Source: Enterococcus sp. DIV0212c (GTDB lineage Bacteria > Bacillota > Bacilli > Lactobacillales > Enterococcaceae). Taken from it: DNA of 64,000 nucleotides. The notes beneath the pieces are model-generated. The model had not been told where the DNA came from. It saw nothing but the letters and a program-made list of their open reading frames with translations, and ran no database searches. Both the position numbers and the translations under genes were made by a program. Location: NCBI RefSeq assembly GCF_017377505.1, contig NZ_JAFREN010000004.1:1-64000 (forward strand), given 5' to 3'. Of the stretch, positions 34,814 to 45,471 are shown in pieces (within the stretch, counting starts at the first letter, position 1; each line of letters begins with the position of its first letter).

Positions 34814-36334
34814 ATGAATGAAAAAATAGCTCTATTTACTATATTTGGCGGTACCGGCGATTTAGCAAAGAGAAAACTTTATCCTTCCTTATTCCGTTTA
34901 TACCGTAAAGGAAATTTAGCTGAACATTTTGCCGTCATCGGTACAGCAAGAAGAGAATGGTCTGATGATTATTATCGTGAAATCGTCCGTGAAACAATTA
35001 AAGAATTAAATCCGACAAAAGCAGAGGCAGAGGCTTTTTCAAGTCATTTCTACTATCAAGCACATAACGTCAATGATTCTGAGCATTACGATACTTTAAA
35101 AAAATTATCTGATTCTTTAAATGATAAATACGAATTAGAAGGCAATCATATTTATTACTTAGCCATGGCCCCTCAATTTTTCGGCACAATTGTTCAACAC
35201 TTAAAATCTCAAGCAATCTTGACAGATAATGGGTTTGATCGTTTAGTCATAGAAAAACCATTTGGTTCTGATTATGACTCTGCGTATCAATTAAATGAAG
35301 AAATTCGTGCCGTTTTTCCTGAAAAAGATATTTTTAGAATCGATCACTACTTAGGAAAAGAAATGATCCAAAATATATCAGCGATTCGTTTTGCTAATAA
35401 TATTTTTGAATCTCAATGGAATAATCGTTATATCGATAATGTTCAAATTACTTTTGCCGAAAGTCTTGGTGTAGAAGATCGCGGTGGTTATTATGACCAC
35501 AGTGGTGCGCTAAAAGATATGGTTCAAAACCATATTCTCCAAGTTGTAGCTTTGTTAGCAATGGAACCGCCAGTTGCTTTTTCAGAAGCTGAAATTCGCG
35601 CAGAAAAAGTCAAAGCATTACAAGCCATTCGTCTGTATTCAGAAAAAGAAGCATTAGAAAATTTCGTTCGCGGACAATATGGTCAAGGCAAACTGGATGA
35701 CCAAGAATTTGTTAGTTACCGTGAAGAACCAAATGTCGATGAACAGTCTCAAACTGAGACATTTGTTGCTGGTAAATTTTTAATTGATAACTTCCGTTGG
35801 TCTGGTGTTCCCTTTTATATCCGAACAGGAAAACGCCTAACAGAAAAAGGGACACGTATCAATATCGTTTTCAAACAAGTACCTGTTAATGTCTTTAAGG
35901 ACGATATCGATAAATGTGGTGAAAAAACTGATTTACCGCCAAATGTCTTAACAATTTATATCCAACCAACTGAAGGGTTTTCAATGACTCTAAATGGCAA
36001 GGAAATTGGTCAAGGTTTTTCTACAACTCCTGTAAAATTAGACTATCGCCATAGCGCAGAGACAACAGGTAATAGTCCTGAAGCCTATGAAAAGCTATTA
36101 TTGGATAGCTTAAATGGTGATGGTACGAACTTCTCTCACTGGGATGAAGTTGCTCAATCTTGGCGAATCGTTGATATTATTCGTCAGGCGTGGGATAAGA
36201 CATCTGTGGACTTTCCTAATTATGCCGCTGGTTCAATGGGACCTGATGCTGCATTTAACTTGTTAGAACAAGATGGTTTCACTTGGGACTGGCAACCAGA
36301 TATTTGGTACCGTGAACGAGGAAAATTAGATTAA
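34814..36334 (+). CDS. zwf: Glucose-6-phosphate 1-dehydrogenase
   Basis: Oxidises glucose-6-phosphate to 6-phosphogluconolactone with NADP, feeding the pentose phosphate pathway. 506 residues: N-terminal Rossmann motif FGGTGDLAKRKLYPSLF (about 11-27), EKPFGSD, and the active-site RIDHYLGKEM with its catalytic histidine. Full family length, AGCGGGGAAA ribosome site. Follows the DtxR-type regulator and ends at a bidirectional terminator shared with ileS. Confidence 0.97.
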   Translation: MNEKIALFTIFGGTGDLAKRKLYPSLFRLYRKGNLAEHFAVIGTARREWSDDYYREIVRETIKELNPTKAEAEAFSSHFYYQAHNVNDSEHYDTLKKLSDSLNDKYELEGNHIYYLAMAPQFFGTIVQHLKSQAILTDNGFDRLVIEKPFGSDYDSAYQLNEEIRAVFPEKDIFRIDHYLGKEMIQNISAIRFANNIFESQWNNRYIDNVQITFAESLGVEDRGGYYDHSGALKDMVQNHILQVVALLAMEPPVAFSEAEIRAEKVKALQAIRLYSEKEALENFVRGQYGQGKLDDQEFVSYREEPNVDEQSQTETFVAGKFLIDNFRWSGVPFYIRTGKRLTEKGTRINIVFKQVPVNVFKDDIDKCGEKTDLPPNVLTIYIQPTEGFSMTLNGKEIGQGFSTTPVKLDYRHSAETTGNSPEAYEKLLLDSLNGDGTNFSHWDEVAQSWRIVDIIRQAWDKTSVDFPNYAAGSMGPDAAFNLLEQDGFTWDWQPDIWYRERGKLD

Positions 36335-36378
36335 AAAAAACTGGGATATAACTTTAAAAGTTATATCTCAGTTTTTTT
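36333..36378. terminator. Bidirectional terminator between zwf and ileS
   Basis: AAACTGGGATATAACT pairs with AGTTATATCTCAGTTT (one wobble or mismatch), with runs of A and T on the two sides. Confidence 0.9.
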
Positions 36379-36384
36379 GCTTTT

Positions 36385-39174
36385 CTAAGCTTCGAATCCT
36401 TCAGCTACAGCTTCTGGATAATTTTCTTCAACGATTGTAGCACAACGTCCGCATAAATGTGGTAATTTTTCATCTTCACCAACATCTGTACGTACAGCAC
36501 GACAACGCTCACACGTTTCACCTTCTGCTTTTTCCACAAGGATTGACATGTCATCAAATTTTTCAACAGCTTCAGGAACATCTGCTGTTTTAACAGCGAC
36601 CTCAAAGTCAGAAACGATCAATAATTGAGCCACATCTGCTTCAACAGCTGTTAATAACTCGCGGATTTGTTCATTTGGATAAACAGTTACTTTTGCTTCT
36701 AACGATTTACCGATCAATTTAGAATTACGAGCTTCTTCCAATGCTTTTAACACATTATCTCTAAAGTCCATAAATGCTGCCCAAGTATCTAGTAACTCTT
36801 GTTGGTTGGCAAATTCTTCATATCCTGGGAATTCAGCTAACTGAACATAGTCTTCGTCTTCTTTCAAGAAGCTCCAGATTTCCTCAGAAGTATGTGGGAT
36901 AATCGGTGTTAATAGTTTTGTTAAAGCTACCGCTGTTTGGTAAAACACTGTTTGCATACAACGACGTTGGTAGTTATCTTCTGCTTCAATATAGACAACA
37001 TCTTTGGCAAAGTCTAAATAAAATGAAGACAAATCTACTGTTAAGAAATTCATTACAGAACGATAAATTTGCATGAAATTATATTTTTCATAGCCTTTTT
37101 CACGAATTTCTTGAATCACTTGATTCAAACGAACAACCATATATTTATCCACAGAGCGTAATTCTTCATAAGCTACAGTATGCTCATTTGGTTCAAAATC
37201 ACTTGTATTTGCTAATAAGAAACGCATTGTGTTACGAATTTTACGATAAACTTCAGAGACTTGATTCAAAATATCCATTGAAACACGTACGTCCGCTTCG
37301 TAATCCACACTACTTACCCACAGGCGTAGAATATCTGCGCCCATTTGTTTGATTACTTTATCAGGTAAAATTGTATTTCCTAGTGATTTACTCATCTTAC
37401 GACCTTCACCATCTAATGTAAATCCTTGCGACAAGACCGCTTTGTACGGCGCCACACCATTGATAGCTACACTTGTTGTAATACTTGAGTTGAACCAACC
37501 ACGGTATTGATCTGAGCCTTCTAAATACATGTCAGCTGGGAAAGTCAACTCTGGACGTTGACGTAACACTGCCTCATGAGAAGATCCTGAATCAAACCAA
37601 ACATCCATGATGTCATTTTCTTTCGTAAATTCGCCATTTGGAGAACCTGGATGTGTAAAGCCTTCTGGTAATAACTCTTTTGCTTCACGCTTAAACCAAA
37701 CATTTGAACCATGCTCAGCGAATAAATTAGCGACATGTTCGATTGTTTCTGGTGTGATGATCGCTTCGCCATTTTCCGCATAGAAAATCGGTAATGGTAC
37801 ACCCCACGCACGTTGACGAGAGATTACCCAGTCACCACGGTCGCGAATCATATTATAAAGACGTGTTTTCCCCCAAGGAAGAATCCAATCTACTTTTTCT
37901 ACTTCATCTAAGATATTTTGACGGAATTTATCGATTGATGCAAACCATTGTGGTGTCGCACGGAAAATAACTGGTTTTTTTGTACGCCAGTCATGTGGAT
38001 AACTATGTGTAAAGAAATCCAATTTTAATAATGCATCTTTTTCGTCAAGTAAAGCTGTGATCATTGGATTCGCTTTATCATAGAAAACACCTTCAAAACC
38101 TGGAGCTTCATCGGTAAACACTCCACGATTATCAACTGGTGAAAGAACATCTAAGTTATATTTTTTACCCACAATATAGTCATCTTCACCATGTCCTGGA
38201 GCTGTATGAACTAAACCAGTACCAGCATCTAAGGTAACGTGATCGCCTAACATCACTAAGGATGTACGATCATAAAATGGATGTTGGGCGGTCATATATT
38301 CCATATCTTTACCAGAAATTGTTTCTAAAACTTCAACTTCATCCCAGCCAATTGCTTCTTTAACCGTTTCTAAAAGATCTTTAGCCACTACATATTTTTT
38401 ACCATATGCATTCACAACCACATATTGATAAGTTGGATTTACTGAAATTCCTAAGTTTGCAGGAAGTGTCCAAGGTGTTGTTGTCCAGATGATAAAAGAT
38501 GTATCAGTATCTAAGATTCCTTTACCGTCAACCACTTTAAACGCTACATAAATGGAAGCAGATTTAACATCTTTATATTCGATTTCAGCTTCCGCTAATG
38601 ATGATTCACTTGATGGAGACCAGTAAATTGGTTTTAAGCCTTTGTAGATATAGCCTTTTTCAGCCATTTTTCCAAATACACGAATTTCAGCTGCTTCATA
38701 GGAAGGATCTAATGTGACATAAGGATTTTCCCAATCACCTGCGACACCCAAACGTTTGAAATCTGCTCGTTGTGTGTCCACTTGAGAACGTGCATATTCC
38801 TCACATTTTTCACGATATTCAGCTAAGGTCATTTCTTTTCTTTTGATCCCTTTGTTTGTCAATACTTGTTCAATTGGTAAGCCATGTGTATCCCAGCCGG
38901 GTACGTATGGCGAACGGAAACCAGACATCGATTTTGAGCGGATAATGATATCTTTACTGATTTTGTTTAATGAATGACCTAAATGGATATTTCCATTTGC
39001 ATATGGGGGTCCATCATGAAGAACAAATGTTGGTTTGCCTTCGTTTAATTCTTGACGTTTTTCATAGATTTTTTGTTCTTCCCAATCTTTTTGCCACTCG
39101 ACTTCACGATTTGGAAGATTTCCACGCATTGGGAAAGCTGTTTTTCCTAACTGTAACGTTTCTTTCATTTTCAT
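36385..39174 (-). CDS. ileS: Isoleucyl-tRNA synthetase
   Basis: Charges tRNA-Ile; 929 residues, class Ia. HIGH motif in [15 protein letters not shown] (about 57-71), editing domain after it with [16 protein letters not shown] in [14 protein letters not shown] (about 590-600), a helical anticodon domain and a C-terminal zinc-binding module with CERCRAV and LCGRC cysteines. GTGAGG lies 9 bases before the ATG. Preceded by a T-box leader, and lies directly downstream of divIVA as in other enterococci. The presence of the zinc module marks the bacterial (mupirocin-sensitive) type. Confidence 0.98.
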   Translation of the reverse strand: MKMKETLQLGKTAFPMRGNLPNREVEWQKDWEEQKIYEKRQELNEGKPTFVLHDGPPYANGNIHLGHSLNKISKDIIIRSKSMSGFRSPYVPGWDTHGLPIEQVLTNKGIKRKEMTLAEYREKCEEYARSQVDTQRADFKRLGVAGDWENPYVTLDPSYEAAEIRVFGKMAEKGYIYKGLKPIYWSPSSESSLAEAEIEYKDVKSASIYVAFKVVDGKGILDTDTSFIIWTTTPWTLPANLGISVNPTYQYVVVNAYGKKYVVAKDLLETVKEAIGWDEVEVLETISGKDMEYMTAQHPFYDRTSLVMLGDHVTLDAGTGLVHTAPGHGEDDYIVGKKYNLDVLSPVDNRGVFTDEAPGFEGVFYDKANPMITALLDEKDALLKLDFFTHSYPHDWRTKKPVIFRATPQWFASIDKFRQNILDEVEKVDWILPWGKTRLYNMIRDRGDWVISRQRAWGVPLPIFYAENGEAIITPETIEHVANLFAEHGSNVWFKREAKELLPEGFTHPGSPNGEFTKENDIMDVWFDSGSSHEAVLRQRPELTFPADMYLEGSDQYRGWFNSSITTSVAINGVAPYKAVLSQGFTLDGEGRKMSKSLGNTILPDKVIKQMGADILRLWVSSVDYEADVRVSMDILNQVSEVYRKIRNTMRFLLANTSDFEPNEHTVAYEELRSVDKYMVVRLNQVIQEIREKGYEKYNFMQIYRSVMNFLTVDLSSFYLDFAKDVVYIEAEDNYQRRCMQTVFYQTAVALTKLLTPIIPHTSEEIWSFLKEDEDYVQLAEFPGYEEFANQQELLDTWAAFMDFRDNVLKALEEARNSKLIGKSLEAKVTVYPNEQIRELLTAVEADVAQLLIVSDFEVAVKTADVPEAVEKFDDMSILVEKAEGETCERCRAVRTDVGEDEKLPHLCGRCATIVEENYPEAVAEGFEA

Positions 39175-39290
39175 TTTTTATTTCCTCACTTTCATTTGTA
39201 GGTATCAATTAATAAATGGATTGTGGATAAATTAATTATTGTGTAATTTGATCTCTTGTCCTAGTATTTGGTGATTCACTAGTGAGGAGA

Positions 39291-39368
39291 CTTCTCTCTC
39301 TTCGTTCGCCAAGTACTGTTCATCATCTGCTCTGGCGGAGCCAATCGCAGTGATTCACAGCAAAAAAG
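39291..39368 (-). repeat. 78-bp element, copy A (in ileS leader)
   Basis: Matches 62727-62804 over 78 bases without gaps, with about nine differences. On the minus strand it begins right after the T-tract of the T-box terminator and lies in the ileS leader before the ribosome site. A hairpin of CTGC/GCAG enclosing TGGC/GCCA is preserved in both copies. In copy B, CTAC/GTAG replaces CTGC/GCAG, a paired change. See findings. Confidence 0.75.
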
Positions 39369-39590
39369 TACCTTCATCCCAAGGGACGAAAGTACTCGCG
39401 TTACCACCCAAATTTAAAATAATTGATCAACTCAATTATTTCCTCTGTTAATTGTTAACGAAATCACTCGTCAAGTTTTACTTGTTTCAAACTTGAGTAA
39501 AATAGAGGATCTTTTCAATACCAGGATCTGTCAAACTTTCACTATCATTGACTCGCTAAAAGAATGGTTATTGACTTTTCTGTTCTATTT
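39369..39590 (-). ncRNA. T-box leader of ileS (isoleucine)
   Basis: Minus strand shows the T-box GGGTGGTAACGCGAG (about 39395-39411) followed by the terminator AGTACTTTCGTCCC with GGGATGAAGGTACT and six T. The 5' part (about 39430-39590) contains stem I, but I could not place the specifier with confidence. A promoter may overlap the divIVA stop (TTGATC, 16 bases, TAAATA). Uncharged tRNA-Ile would promote read-through into ileS. Confidence 0.85.
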
Positions 39591-39600
39591 ATTTACGAAA

Positions 39601-40305
39601 TTATTTAGGATCTTTGTTTAATAGATCAAGCATTGCTTTAGGATCCATTGCAGCTTGTTCAAGTGTTGGTTGTTCTTCTGCCTCAACAGGAGGTGCAGGA
39701 ACTTCATCACTTTTATCAAGTTCTTCTGCCAATACTTCTTTGATAACAGTATGAGAATCACTTACATAGCTTGAGAATGGTTTTAAAAGCTCATTCCATT
39801 CTTCACTTTTCACTTGTTCTAATTGTGCTTCTAACATTAAACTTAAACGTTGGTGGAAAACACGTGTCTTCTTCTTCAAGTCATCAGTTTCAGCAGCTAA
39901 TTGACGAGCACGATCGGTTGCATCAGTAAGAATTTCTTTTGCTTTTTCTTCAGCAGATGTAATAAGAGTGCTAGAACGTTTTTCAGCAGAAGAAATCATT
40001 TCATTCGCTGTATTTTCAGCAGAAGTAACAATCACTTCTGATTCTTTATTCGCACTTGTTTTTACTTTATCTGCAGTATCTTGAGCTACAATAATTGATT
40101 GATTCAATGCATCTTTTAATTCATTGAAATATTGTAACTTTTCTTCAGCGTGTTTTAATGACTTTTCAAGTTCACGAGTTTTTTGAAGAGAGTCTTCATA
40201 ATCTTTCGTTACTTGATCTAAGAAATCATCGACATCGTCTTGGTTGTATCCTCTCATTTTCGTAGAGAAATTCTTATTTTGAATATCTAATGGAGTTAAT
40301 GCCAT
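39601..40305 (-). CDS. divIVA: Cell division protein DivIVA
   Basis: A 234-residue coiled-coil protein. The N-terminal membrane-binding domain has MALTPLDIQNKNFSTKMRGYNQDDVDDFLDQV (lipid-binding tip and coiled-coil start). Long heptad-rich segments run to about residue 185, and an acidic, proline-rich tail follows. Localises to negatively curved membrane at septum and poles, recruiting division and chromosome-segregation proteins. The enterococcal protein is essential-like and longer than B. subtilis DivIVA. Twenty bases after ylmH. Confidence 0.96.
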   Translation of the reverse strand: MALTPLDIQNKNFSTKMRGYNQDDVDDFLDQVTKDYEDSLQKTRELEKSLKHAEEKLQYFNELKDALNQSIIVAQDTADKVKTSANKESEVIVTSAENTANEMISSAEKRSSTLITSAEEKAKEILTDATDRARQLAAETDDLKKKTRVFHQRLSLMLEAQLEQVKSEEWNELLKPFSSYVSDSHTVIKEVLAEELDKSDEVPAPPVEAEEQPTLEQAAMDPKAMLDLLNKDPK

Positions 40306-40324
40306 ATTCCTTCACCTCTTTGGA

Positions 40325-41107
40325 TTATTTTCGTAGAACCCCCAATAACAAACGAAACTTGTCCTTTTTCGTCTTACCTTCCAACTCTTGGATTTGAACT
40401 CGACCGAAACCTCTAATAGAGACAATATCTAATAAGTCTACTAAAAAATCAGGTCTTAAATTTTCCGTCCAATTCACTTTGACTTTTCCAGATTCGATCA
40501 ATTGTTTTGATCTCTGTCTAGATATATTATATACGGTAGAGATCAAATTATCCAGACGTAACGAACTAATTGTTGTTCGTTCATGTGTCCAGTCATCTTT
40601 TGGAAGAATCATCTCCGTATATTTTCTTTTTTCTAATCTTACAGATATTTTCCCGATTTTTTCTACTTGGTTCTCAATGAAATTGGCTATCTCTTTAGCA
40701 ACAAACACTTGCCATCGATCACTATCAGAAATTATATCTCCAAAATATTCACGTTTGATCCCTGTATTAACTAAGGTCCCCAACACCTTACCATGAGATA
40801 AAGTCGAAAATTTCACAGGATAAACGATTTCTAGTAATTCTACTTCAAAATCTTCCTGTTTTGGTTCATAGTAATCAGGATAGATAAGACATCGTTTTCT
40901 TTCAGCTTGTTCATAACCACCATAGAATTGAAACTCCAACTCACTATTTTGTCGTATCAACGTTTCTAAAATATAAGCTTGTCTAGGGTCTAAAAAATCT
41001 GATAAGTAAGGGGCATACTGACTTTCGACTTGTTCTAGCCAATCACCAACAGAATCAATAAAAGGATGCTCATCTTTTCGAAAATGTTGGTACACATTTG
41101 CGTTCAT
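40325..41107 (-). CDS. ylmH: YlmH, S4-domain RNA-binding protein
   Basis: A 260-residue protein. The N-terminal region includes QFYGGYEQAERKRCLIYPDYY. The C-terminal S4 RNA-binding domain (about 180-245) has SRQRSKQLIESGKVKVNW. B. subtilis YlmH is linked to cell division and to ribosome rescue of stalled peptidyl-tRNA. It sits in the conserved position between ylmG and divIVA. Confidence 0.93.
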   Translation of the reverse strand: MNANVYQHFRKDEHPFIDSVGDWLEQVESQYAPYLSDFLDPRQAYILETLIRQNSELEFQFYGGYEQAERKRCLIYPDYYEPKQEDFEVELLEIVYPVKFSTLSHGKVLGTLVNTGIKREYFGDIISDSDRWQVFVAKEIANFIENQVEKIGKISVRLEKRKYTEMILPKDDWTHERTTISSLRLDNLISTVYNISRQRSKQLIESGKVKVNWTENLRPDFLVDLLDIVSIRGFGRVQIQELEGKTKKDKFRLLLGVLRK

Positions 41108-41129
41108 AGATAGATCATCCTTTCTTTTA

Positions 41130-41423
41130 TTAATACATGATCGATTGTAAAATACGACCCAATCCGCTTGCGGCTAAATTCAACACAATAATCGCAATCA
41201 TTACATTGAAACCTACCATACCAATTCTTAAATTCAAACGATCAAATAAGCTTAAATAAGGTTCACAAATTCTTGCAATCAAGCGGCCAAACGTAGAATC
41301 ATATGCTCCTGGAAACCAAGATAATAATGCATAAATGATTAAAAGTCCTGAATAGATTTGAACACCTTTATATAGAATATATATAAATAGAGCGATAATA
41401 ATTACCTCCTGGCTAGAAATCAA
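41130..41423 (-). CDS. ylmG: YggT family membrane protein (YlmG)
   Basis: A 97-residue protein with two hydrophobic hairpins (about residues 5-35 and 70-92) and YALLSWFPGAYDSTFGRLI, typical of the YggT family. Related cyanobacterial and plastid proteins affect nucleoid and division patterns. It overlaps the end of sepF by 11 bases (translational coupling). Confidence 0.92.
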   Translation of the reverse strand: MISSQEVIIIALFIYILYKGVQIYSGLLIIYALLSWFPGAYDSTFGRLIARICEPYLSLFDRLNLRIGMVGFNVMIAIIVLNLAASGLGRILQSIMY

Positions 41424-42009
41424 ACATTTGTTTCTTAGCTAACGATTGAGCTGTAGCACTATCGATTTCTATATTTGATGGTGTACAAAGAAAAATTTCA
41501 TCGCCCACACGTTGAATATCTCCATCCAATGCGTAGACAGTCCCAGTAAGAAAGTCAACAATTCTTCTTGCTTGATTTTCTTCTACTAAATGAAAATTAA
41601 TCAATACAGCATCACTTGCAATAATATGCTTAGCAATATTCATTGCCTCAGAATAAACTCTAGGTTCAATAATGGTAATCTTACCTGGTCTACTTGAATT
41701 ATGTGCATCTTGTGAACGTTTAGAATTTGAGTTATTAGAACTACGCATGGAGACAACCTTTTTCTCATTAAATGCTGTTTCCTGACGGCTTTCTTTCTTA
41801 TCCTGATGCGTTTCTGTTGAACGATAACGAGCAGATGGTTTTTCGGTTAAAGGCTCAGTTGTTTTTGGTTGTACCTGTGCTTGTCGAACCGTCTGTCTTG
41901 GTTGTTCATTGACAACCTTTTGCTCTTCGTATTCATCATAATTATCATATTCATCTTCACCAGATAATCCAAAAAAGCTCGATAACGCATTTTTACTAAA
42001 AATTGACAT
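41413..42009 (-). CDS. sepF: Cell division protein SepF
   Basis: A 198-residue SepF. The amphipathic membrane anchor MSIFSKNALSSFFGLSGED is followed by a charged linker, and the C-terminal FtsZ-binding domain (about 105-195) contains EPRVYSEAMNIAKHI and FLTGTVYALDGDIQRVGDEIFLCTP. It tethers FtsZ to the membrane. The open frame extends to 42096 inside ylmE, but GGAGGGG lies 5 bases before the ATG at 42009, which gives the canonical N-terminus. Confidence 0.95.
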   Translation of the reverse strand: MSIFSKNALSSFFGLSGEDEYDNYDEYEEQKVVNEQPRQTVRQAQVQPKTTEPLTEKPSARYRSTETHQDKKESRQETAFNEKKVVSMRSSNNSNSKRSQDAHNSSRPGKITIIEPRVYSEAMNIAKHIIASDAVLINFHLVEENQARRIVDFLTGTVYALDGDIQRVGDEIFLCTPSNIEIDSATAQSLAKKQMFDF

Positions 42010-42022
42010 AGATTCCCCTCCT

Positions 42023-42700
42023 TTACGCACCTCTGAAAATTGCTGTTCCGATTCGTACAAAAGTTGCACCTTCTTCAATAGCAATTGGGAAATCATTACT
42101 CATTCCCATGCTAAGTTCTGTACACGGTGCATATGACAGATGTAGATTATTTACTGCTTCTTGCAGATTTTTCAGCTCAGAAAATACCTTGTGCAACACT
42201 TGTTCAGAAGCATCTAGCGGCGCCATAGTCATTAACCCTACGACTTTGATCTTATCAAATGCTGCTAATTGATATATAAAATCAAGTACTTCATTTGATT
42301 TAAACCCGTGCTTGCTTTCTTCACCAGTAATATTCACTTCAACAAAACAGGAAATTTGCTTCTCTGCCCGCTTTTGAATTTCTTCTGCTAAACTTAAACT
42401 GTCTAAAGCGTGAAAATAATCTATCTCGTTAATTACTAATTTTACCTTCCTACGCTGTAAATTACCAATCAAATGCCACTTAATAGACGAAAAATTTTCC
42501 AGTGCCATTTTCTTTTCGAGTAATTTATCTACTCGGTTCTCAGCCATATCCTCAATACCAAGTTCAGCAAGTTCCTTGGCCCTATTGTTTCCCACTGATT
42601 TGGTCACGGCAATCATTGTTACATCATTGTCTGACCGCTGAGCTTTTTGGCATGCTAGCTGAATGTCTTGATTTATTTGTTCTAAGTTTTCAACTAGCAT
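42023..42700 (-). CDS. ylmE: PLP homeostasis protein YggS/YlmE
   Basis: A 225-residue TIM-barrel-like pyridoxal-phosphate-binding protein. The PLP lysine is in VTMIAVTKSVGNN; other motifs are GENRV-like AENRVDKL, WHLIGNLQRRK and SMGMSNDFPIAIEEGATFVRIG. It keeps free PLP and amino-acid pools in balance and is nearly always beside sepF in Firmicutes. AGGAGTGAC precedes the ATG. Sixteen bases after ftsZ. Confidence 0.95.
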   Translation of the reverse strand: MLVENLEQINQDIQLACQKAQRSDNDVTMIAVTKSVGNNRAKELAELGIEDMAENRVDKLLEKKMALENFSSIKWHLIGNLQRRKVKLVINEIDYFHALDSLSLAEEIQKRAEKQISCFVEVNITGEESKHGFKSNEVLDFIYQLAAFDKIKVVGLMTMAPLDASEQVLHKVFSELKNLQEAVNNLHLSYAPCTELSMGMSNDFPIAIEEGATFVRIGTAIFRGA

Positions 42701-42715
42701 GGTCCAAAGTCACTC

Positions 42716-43966
42716 CTATCTTTTTCTGCGGAAAAATGGTGGTGTATTTAATTCATCATCGTTATTTTGTGATGGTTCTTCACGATGGAATGTTTCAAAA
42801 TCTTTTTTCTCAACGTTTTCAAATGTTGTATCTTCCACCTTAGGTCGCACATTTTGCTCACGACGGATATCCCAGTCACCAAACGCACTTGTCTCTTCTT
42901 GTGGTTGTGGCTGTGATGGTTTTGATTGCTCCATATCCAAGACTGGTGCTTGTTGTACAGTTTGGATTTGAGTTTGTCTGTTTTGACGTTGAGGTTTACG
43001 ATCTTTTTTTGAAGGATCGATCCCAGTTGCAATAACTGTTACGCGAATTTCATCACCTAAATCTTCACTGATCGATGTACCTAAGATAATGTTTACATCG
43101 CCTGTTGCAGCACTTGTTACAATATCAGAAGCATCTTGTGCTTCAAATAATGTCATATCCAAGCCACCAGTGATGTTTAATAATACTTGTTCAGCTCCAT
43201 CGATTGATGTTTCTAACAATGGAGAAGAGATTGCTTTTTTAGTAGCTTCGATCACACGATCTTCACCGCTAGCAACACCAATTCCCATCAAGGCTGTTCC
43301 TTGATTTTCCATTACAGTCTTCACATCAGCAAAGTCCAAGTTAACGTAACCAGGAGCTGTAATCAAATCTGAAATACCTTGTACTCCTTGACGTAATACA
43401 TTGTCAGCTTCACGGAAGGCTTCAAGCATTGGTGTCTTCTTGTCAACAACTTCTAATAAGCGATTATTAGAAATAATCAATAATGTATCGACATTCTCTT
43501 TTAATAGCGCAATTCCTTCTGCTGCATAACGTCCGCGTTTTGGTCCTTCAAAACTAAATGGTCTTGTGACAACACCAACTGTTAATGCACCTAATTCTTT
43601 TGCGATTTTAGCAACGACAGGAGCAGCTCCAGTTCCTGTTCCACCGCCCATACCAGCAGTGATAAAAATCATATCCGCGCCTTGCAACGCATCTGAAAGT
43701 ACTTGTTCACTTTCCTCTGCTGATTTTTGACCGACTTCTGGTTGAGACCCAGCACCTAAACCACGTGTATATTTAGGTCCAAGTTGGATCACAGTTTCAG
43801 CTTTTGAGTTTTTAAGGGCTTGTACATCTGTATTTGCAGCGATGAATTCAACGCCTTTAACGTTTTCATCGATCATGCGGTTAACAGCATTGCCACCGCC
43901 GCCGCCTACACCGATAACTTTGATGACAGCGCCATTGTTAATGTTGTTATCTAAAGAAAATTCCAT
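42716..43966 (-). CDS. ftsZ: Cell division GTPase FtsZ
   Basis: A 416-residue tubulin-like GTPase that forms the Z ring. The tubulin signature [13 protein letters not shown], the GTP-binding N-terminal [13 protein letters not shown] and the synergy loop [11 protein letters not shown] are present. A glutamine-rich linker (about 315-395) leads to the short basic C-terminal peptide TPPFFRRKR that binds FtsA and SepF. Preceded by ftsA with a 26-base gap. Confidence 0.98.
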   Translation of the reverse strand: MEFSLDNNINNGAVIKVIGVGGGGGNAVNRMIDENVKGVEFIAANTDVQALKNSKAETVIQLGPKYTRGLGAGSQPEVGQKSAEESEQVLSDALQGADMIFITAGMGGGTGTGAAPVVAKIAKELGALTVGVVTRPFSFEGPKRGRYAAEGIALLKENVDTLLIISNNRLLEVVDKKTPMLEAFREADNVLRQGVQGISDLITAPGYVNLDFADVKTVMENQGTALMGIGVASGEDRVIEATKKAISSPLLETSIDGAEQVLLNITGGLDMTLFEAQDASDIVTSAATGDVNIILGTSISEDLGDEIRVTVIATGIDPSKKDRKPQRQNRQTQIQTVQQAPVLDMEQSKPSQPQPQEETSAFGDWDIRREQNVRPKVEDTTFENVEKKDFETFHREEPSQNNDDELNTPPFFRRKR

Positions 43967-43992
43967 AGTATCGTTTCCTCCTGTTTTAATTG

Positions 43993-45315
43993 TTAGTCAA
44001 AGATGTTTGAGAAGAAGTCTTTGATCTTGCCTGTAACTTTTTCACCAGATTCGTGTATTTCAGAATCTTCGTAATCATCTTGCGTGGTATCTGCATACGT
44101 ATCATATTGTACTTCTTGCTGAACGGCAATCGGCTGTGATGTTTTGATCTTTTCGCCTGGAATCGCGCCTTTAGCAATATGATAAATGTCATTTAATTGC
44201 GCAGAATATTCTACGATACTAATCACATTAGTAAATACTGGGTTACGAAGACCCATATGATTAGGAACATATAATTTCACACTTGCATCAAAGATTTCCT
44301 GTGCTAAGTCAACTACACCAGGAAGGCTTGCGCCGCCGCCAGTTAAGATCACTCCGCCTGGAAGTTCTAAAGCATCGATTTCGTCCAACACTTCTTTAGA
44401 TTTCTTAAAGATTTGTTCGACTCTTGCTTCGATTACTTCTGAAAGATAACGTTCATCAACTTTTACCGGTTCAGATTTACCAATCACATCGACTGGAAAC
44501 TCTTCACTTACAGATGTTCTTTCAGGATATGCATCACCATAATTGATTTTTAATGCTTCTGCATTATTGAATGATGTATTCAATACAATAGAAACATCCT
44601 TAGTGACAAATTCTCCACCTTCTTGATTCACATGAGTAAACTTCAATTGTTTGTCATGCATCACAGAAGTTGTTGTTTGACCGCCACCCATATCGATCAC
44701 GATGGTACCAAAATCTTTTTCACCATCTGAAAGAACTGTTTCAGTTAAAGCTAATGGCATAATAACTAATTCATTGACTGTTAAGCCTGCTTTTTCAACG
44801 CATTTTCTTGTATTGTGAATAATTGTTTTTGGACCTGTAAAGACCACTCCAAACATTTCTAAACGAACGCCAATCATTCCTCTAGGATCTTTGATCCCTT
44901 CGAACCCGTCTACTGTAAATTCTTGAGGCAGGATTGCTACGATTTGACGTTCAGGAGGAGTTGAACGAACCAGAGCTGCCGATGCAACGTTTCTTACATC
45001 TTCATCAGTGATTTCTTTTGACTCACTACTTACAGCGATCATTCCTTGGCAATTTTCCACTTCAAGTAAGTTTGCTGGTAACCCCACATTCACACTTTTA
45101 ATTTGAATTCCCGCTTTTTCTTCTGCTTGTCTTACTGCTCTTTGAATCGCATTTACTGTTTTATCTATATCGACAATGATCCCTCGATTTAATCCATCAG
45201 ATTTTGCGTTTCCTACGCCAATGATATTCATTTGACCTTCGATAAACTCAGCAACTACAACTTTTACTGATGTTGTACCAATATCAAGGCCTACATACAT
45301 TCCTGTCTTTGCCAT
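43993..45315 (-). CDS. ftsA: Cell division protein FtsA
   Basis: A 440-residue actin-like protein: N-terminal [17 protein letters not shown] phosphate loop, 1C domain, [15 protein letters not shown] nucleotide motif, and a C-terminal amphipathic membrane anchor ([12 protein letters not shown]). It links FtsZ to the membrane. The longest frame starts at 45345, but GGAGGAGG lies 10 bases before the ATG at 45315. A 156-base gap upstream holds a promoter. Confidence 0.97.
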   Translation of the reverse strand: MAKTGMYVGLDIGTTSVKVVVAEFIEGQMNIIGVGNAKSDGLNRGIIVDIDKTVNAIQRAVRQAEEKAGIQIKSVNVGLPANLLEVENCQGMIAVSSESKEITDEDVRNVASAALVRSTPPERQIVAILPQEFTVDGFEGIKDPRGMIGVRLEMFGVVFTGPKTIIHNTRKCVEKAGLTVNELVIMPLALTETVLSDGEKDFGTIVIDMGGGQTTTSVMHDKQLKFTHVNQEGGEFVTKDVSIVLNTSFNNAEALKINYGDAYPERTSVSEEFPVDVIGKSEPVKVDERYLSEVIEARVEQIFKKSKEVLDEIDALELPGGVILTGGGASLPGVVDLAQEIFDASVKLYVPNHMGLRNPVFTNVISIVEYSAQLNDIYHIAKGAIPGEKIKTSQPIAVQQEVQYDTYADTTQDDYEDSEIHESGEKVTGKIKDFFSNIFD

Positions 45316-45409
45316 GAATGGGGTTCCTCCTCCTATTAATTCCAATATGTAAGCGGACCTAAAATGCCCGTTTAAATATATATTTTTTTATGAATACTCA
45401 CTTCTTTCA

Positions 45410-45439
45410 ATTTTACCATAAACATAGGCTTTTTAGAAA
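45410..45439 (-). promoter_or_regulatory. Internal promoter before ftsA
   Basis: Minus strand has an extended -10 TGGTAAAAT and TTTCTA as -35 with 18 bases between. The gap also holds AGTAGAATCTACT, a small palindrome. It would let ftsA-ftsZ and the genes after them be expressed separately from the mur genes. Confidence 0.5.
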
Positions 45440-45471
45440 GTAGATTCTACTATTTTATTCTTTTATTTTTC

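Noticed and set aside
42010-42096. N-terminal extension of SepF into ylmE
   Set aside because: It lies in another frame over the end of ylmE and would remove the canonical membrane anchor from the N-terminus; the ATG at 42009 has the ribosome site.
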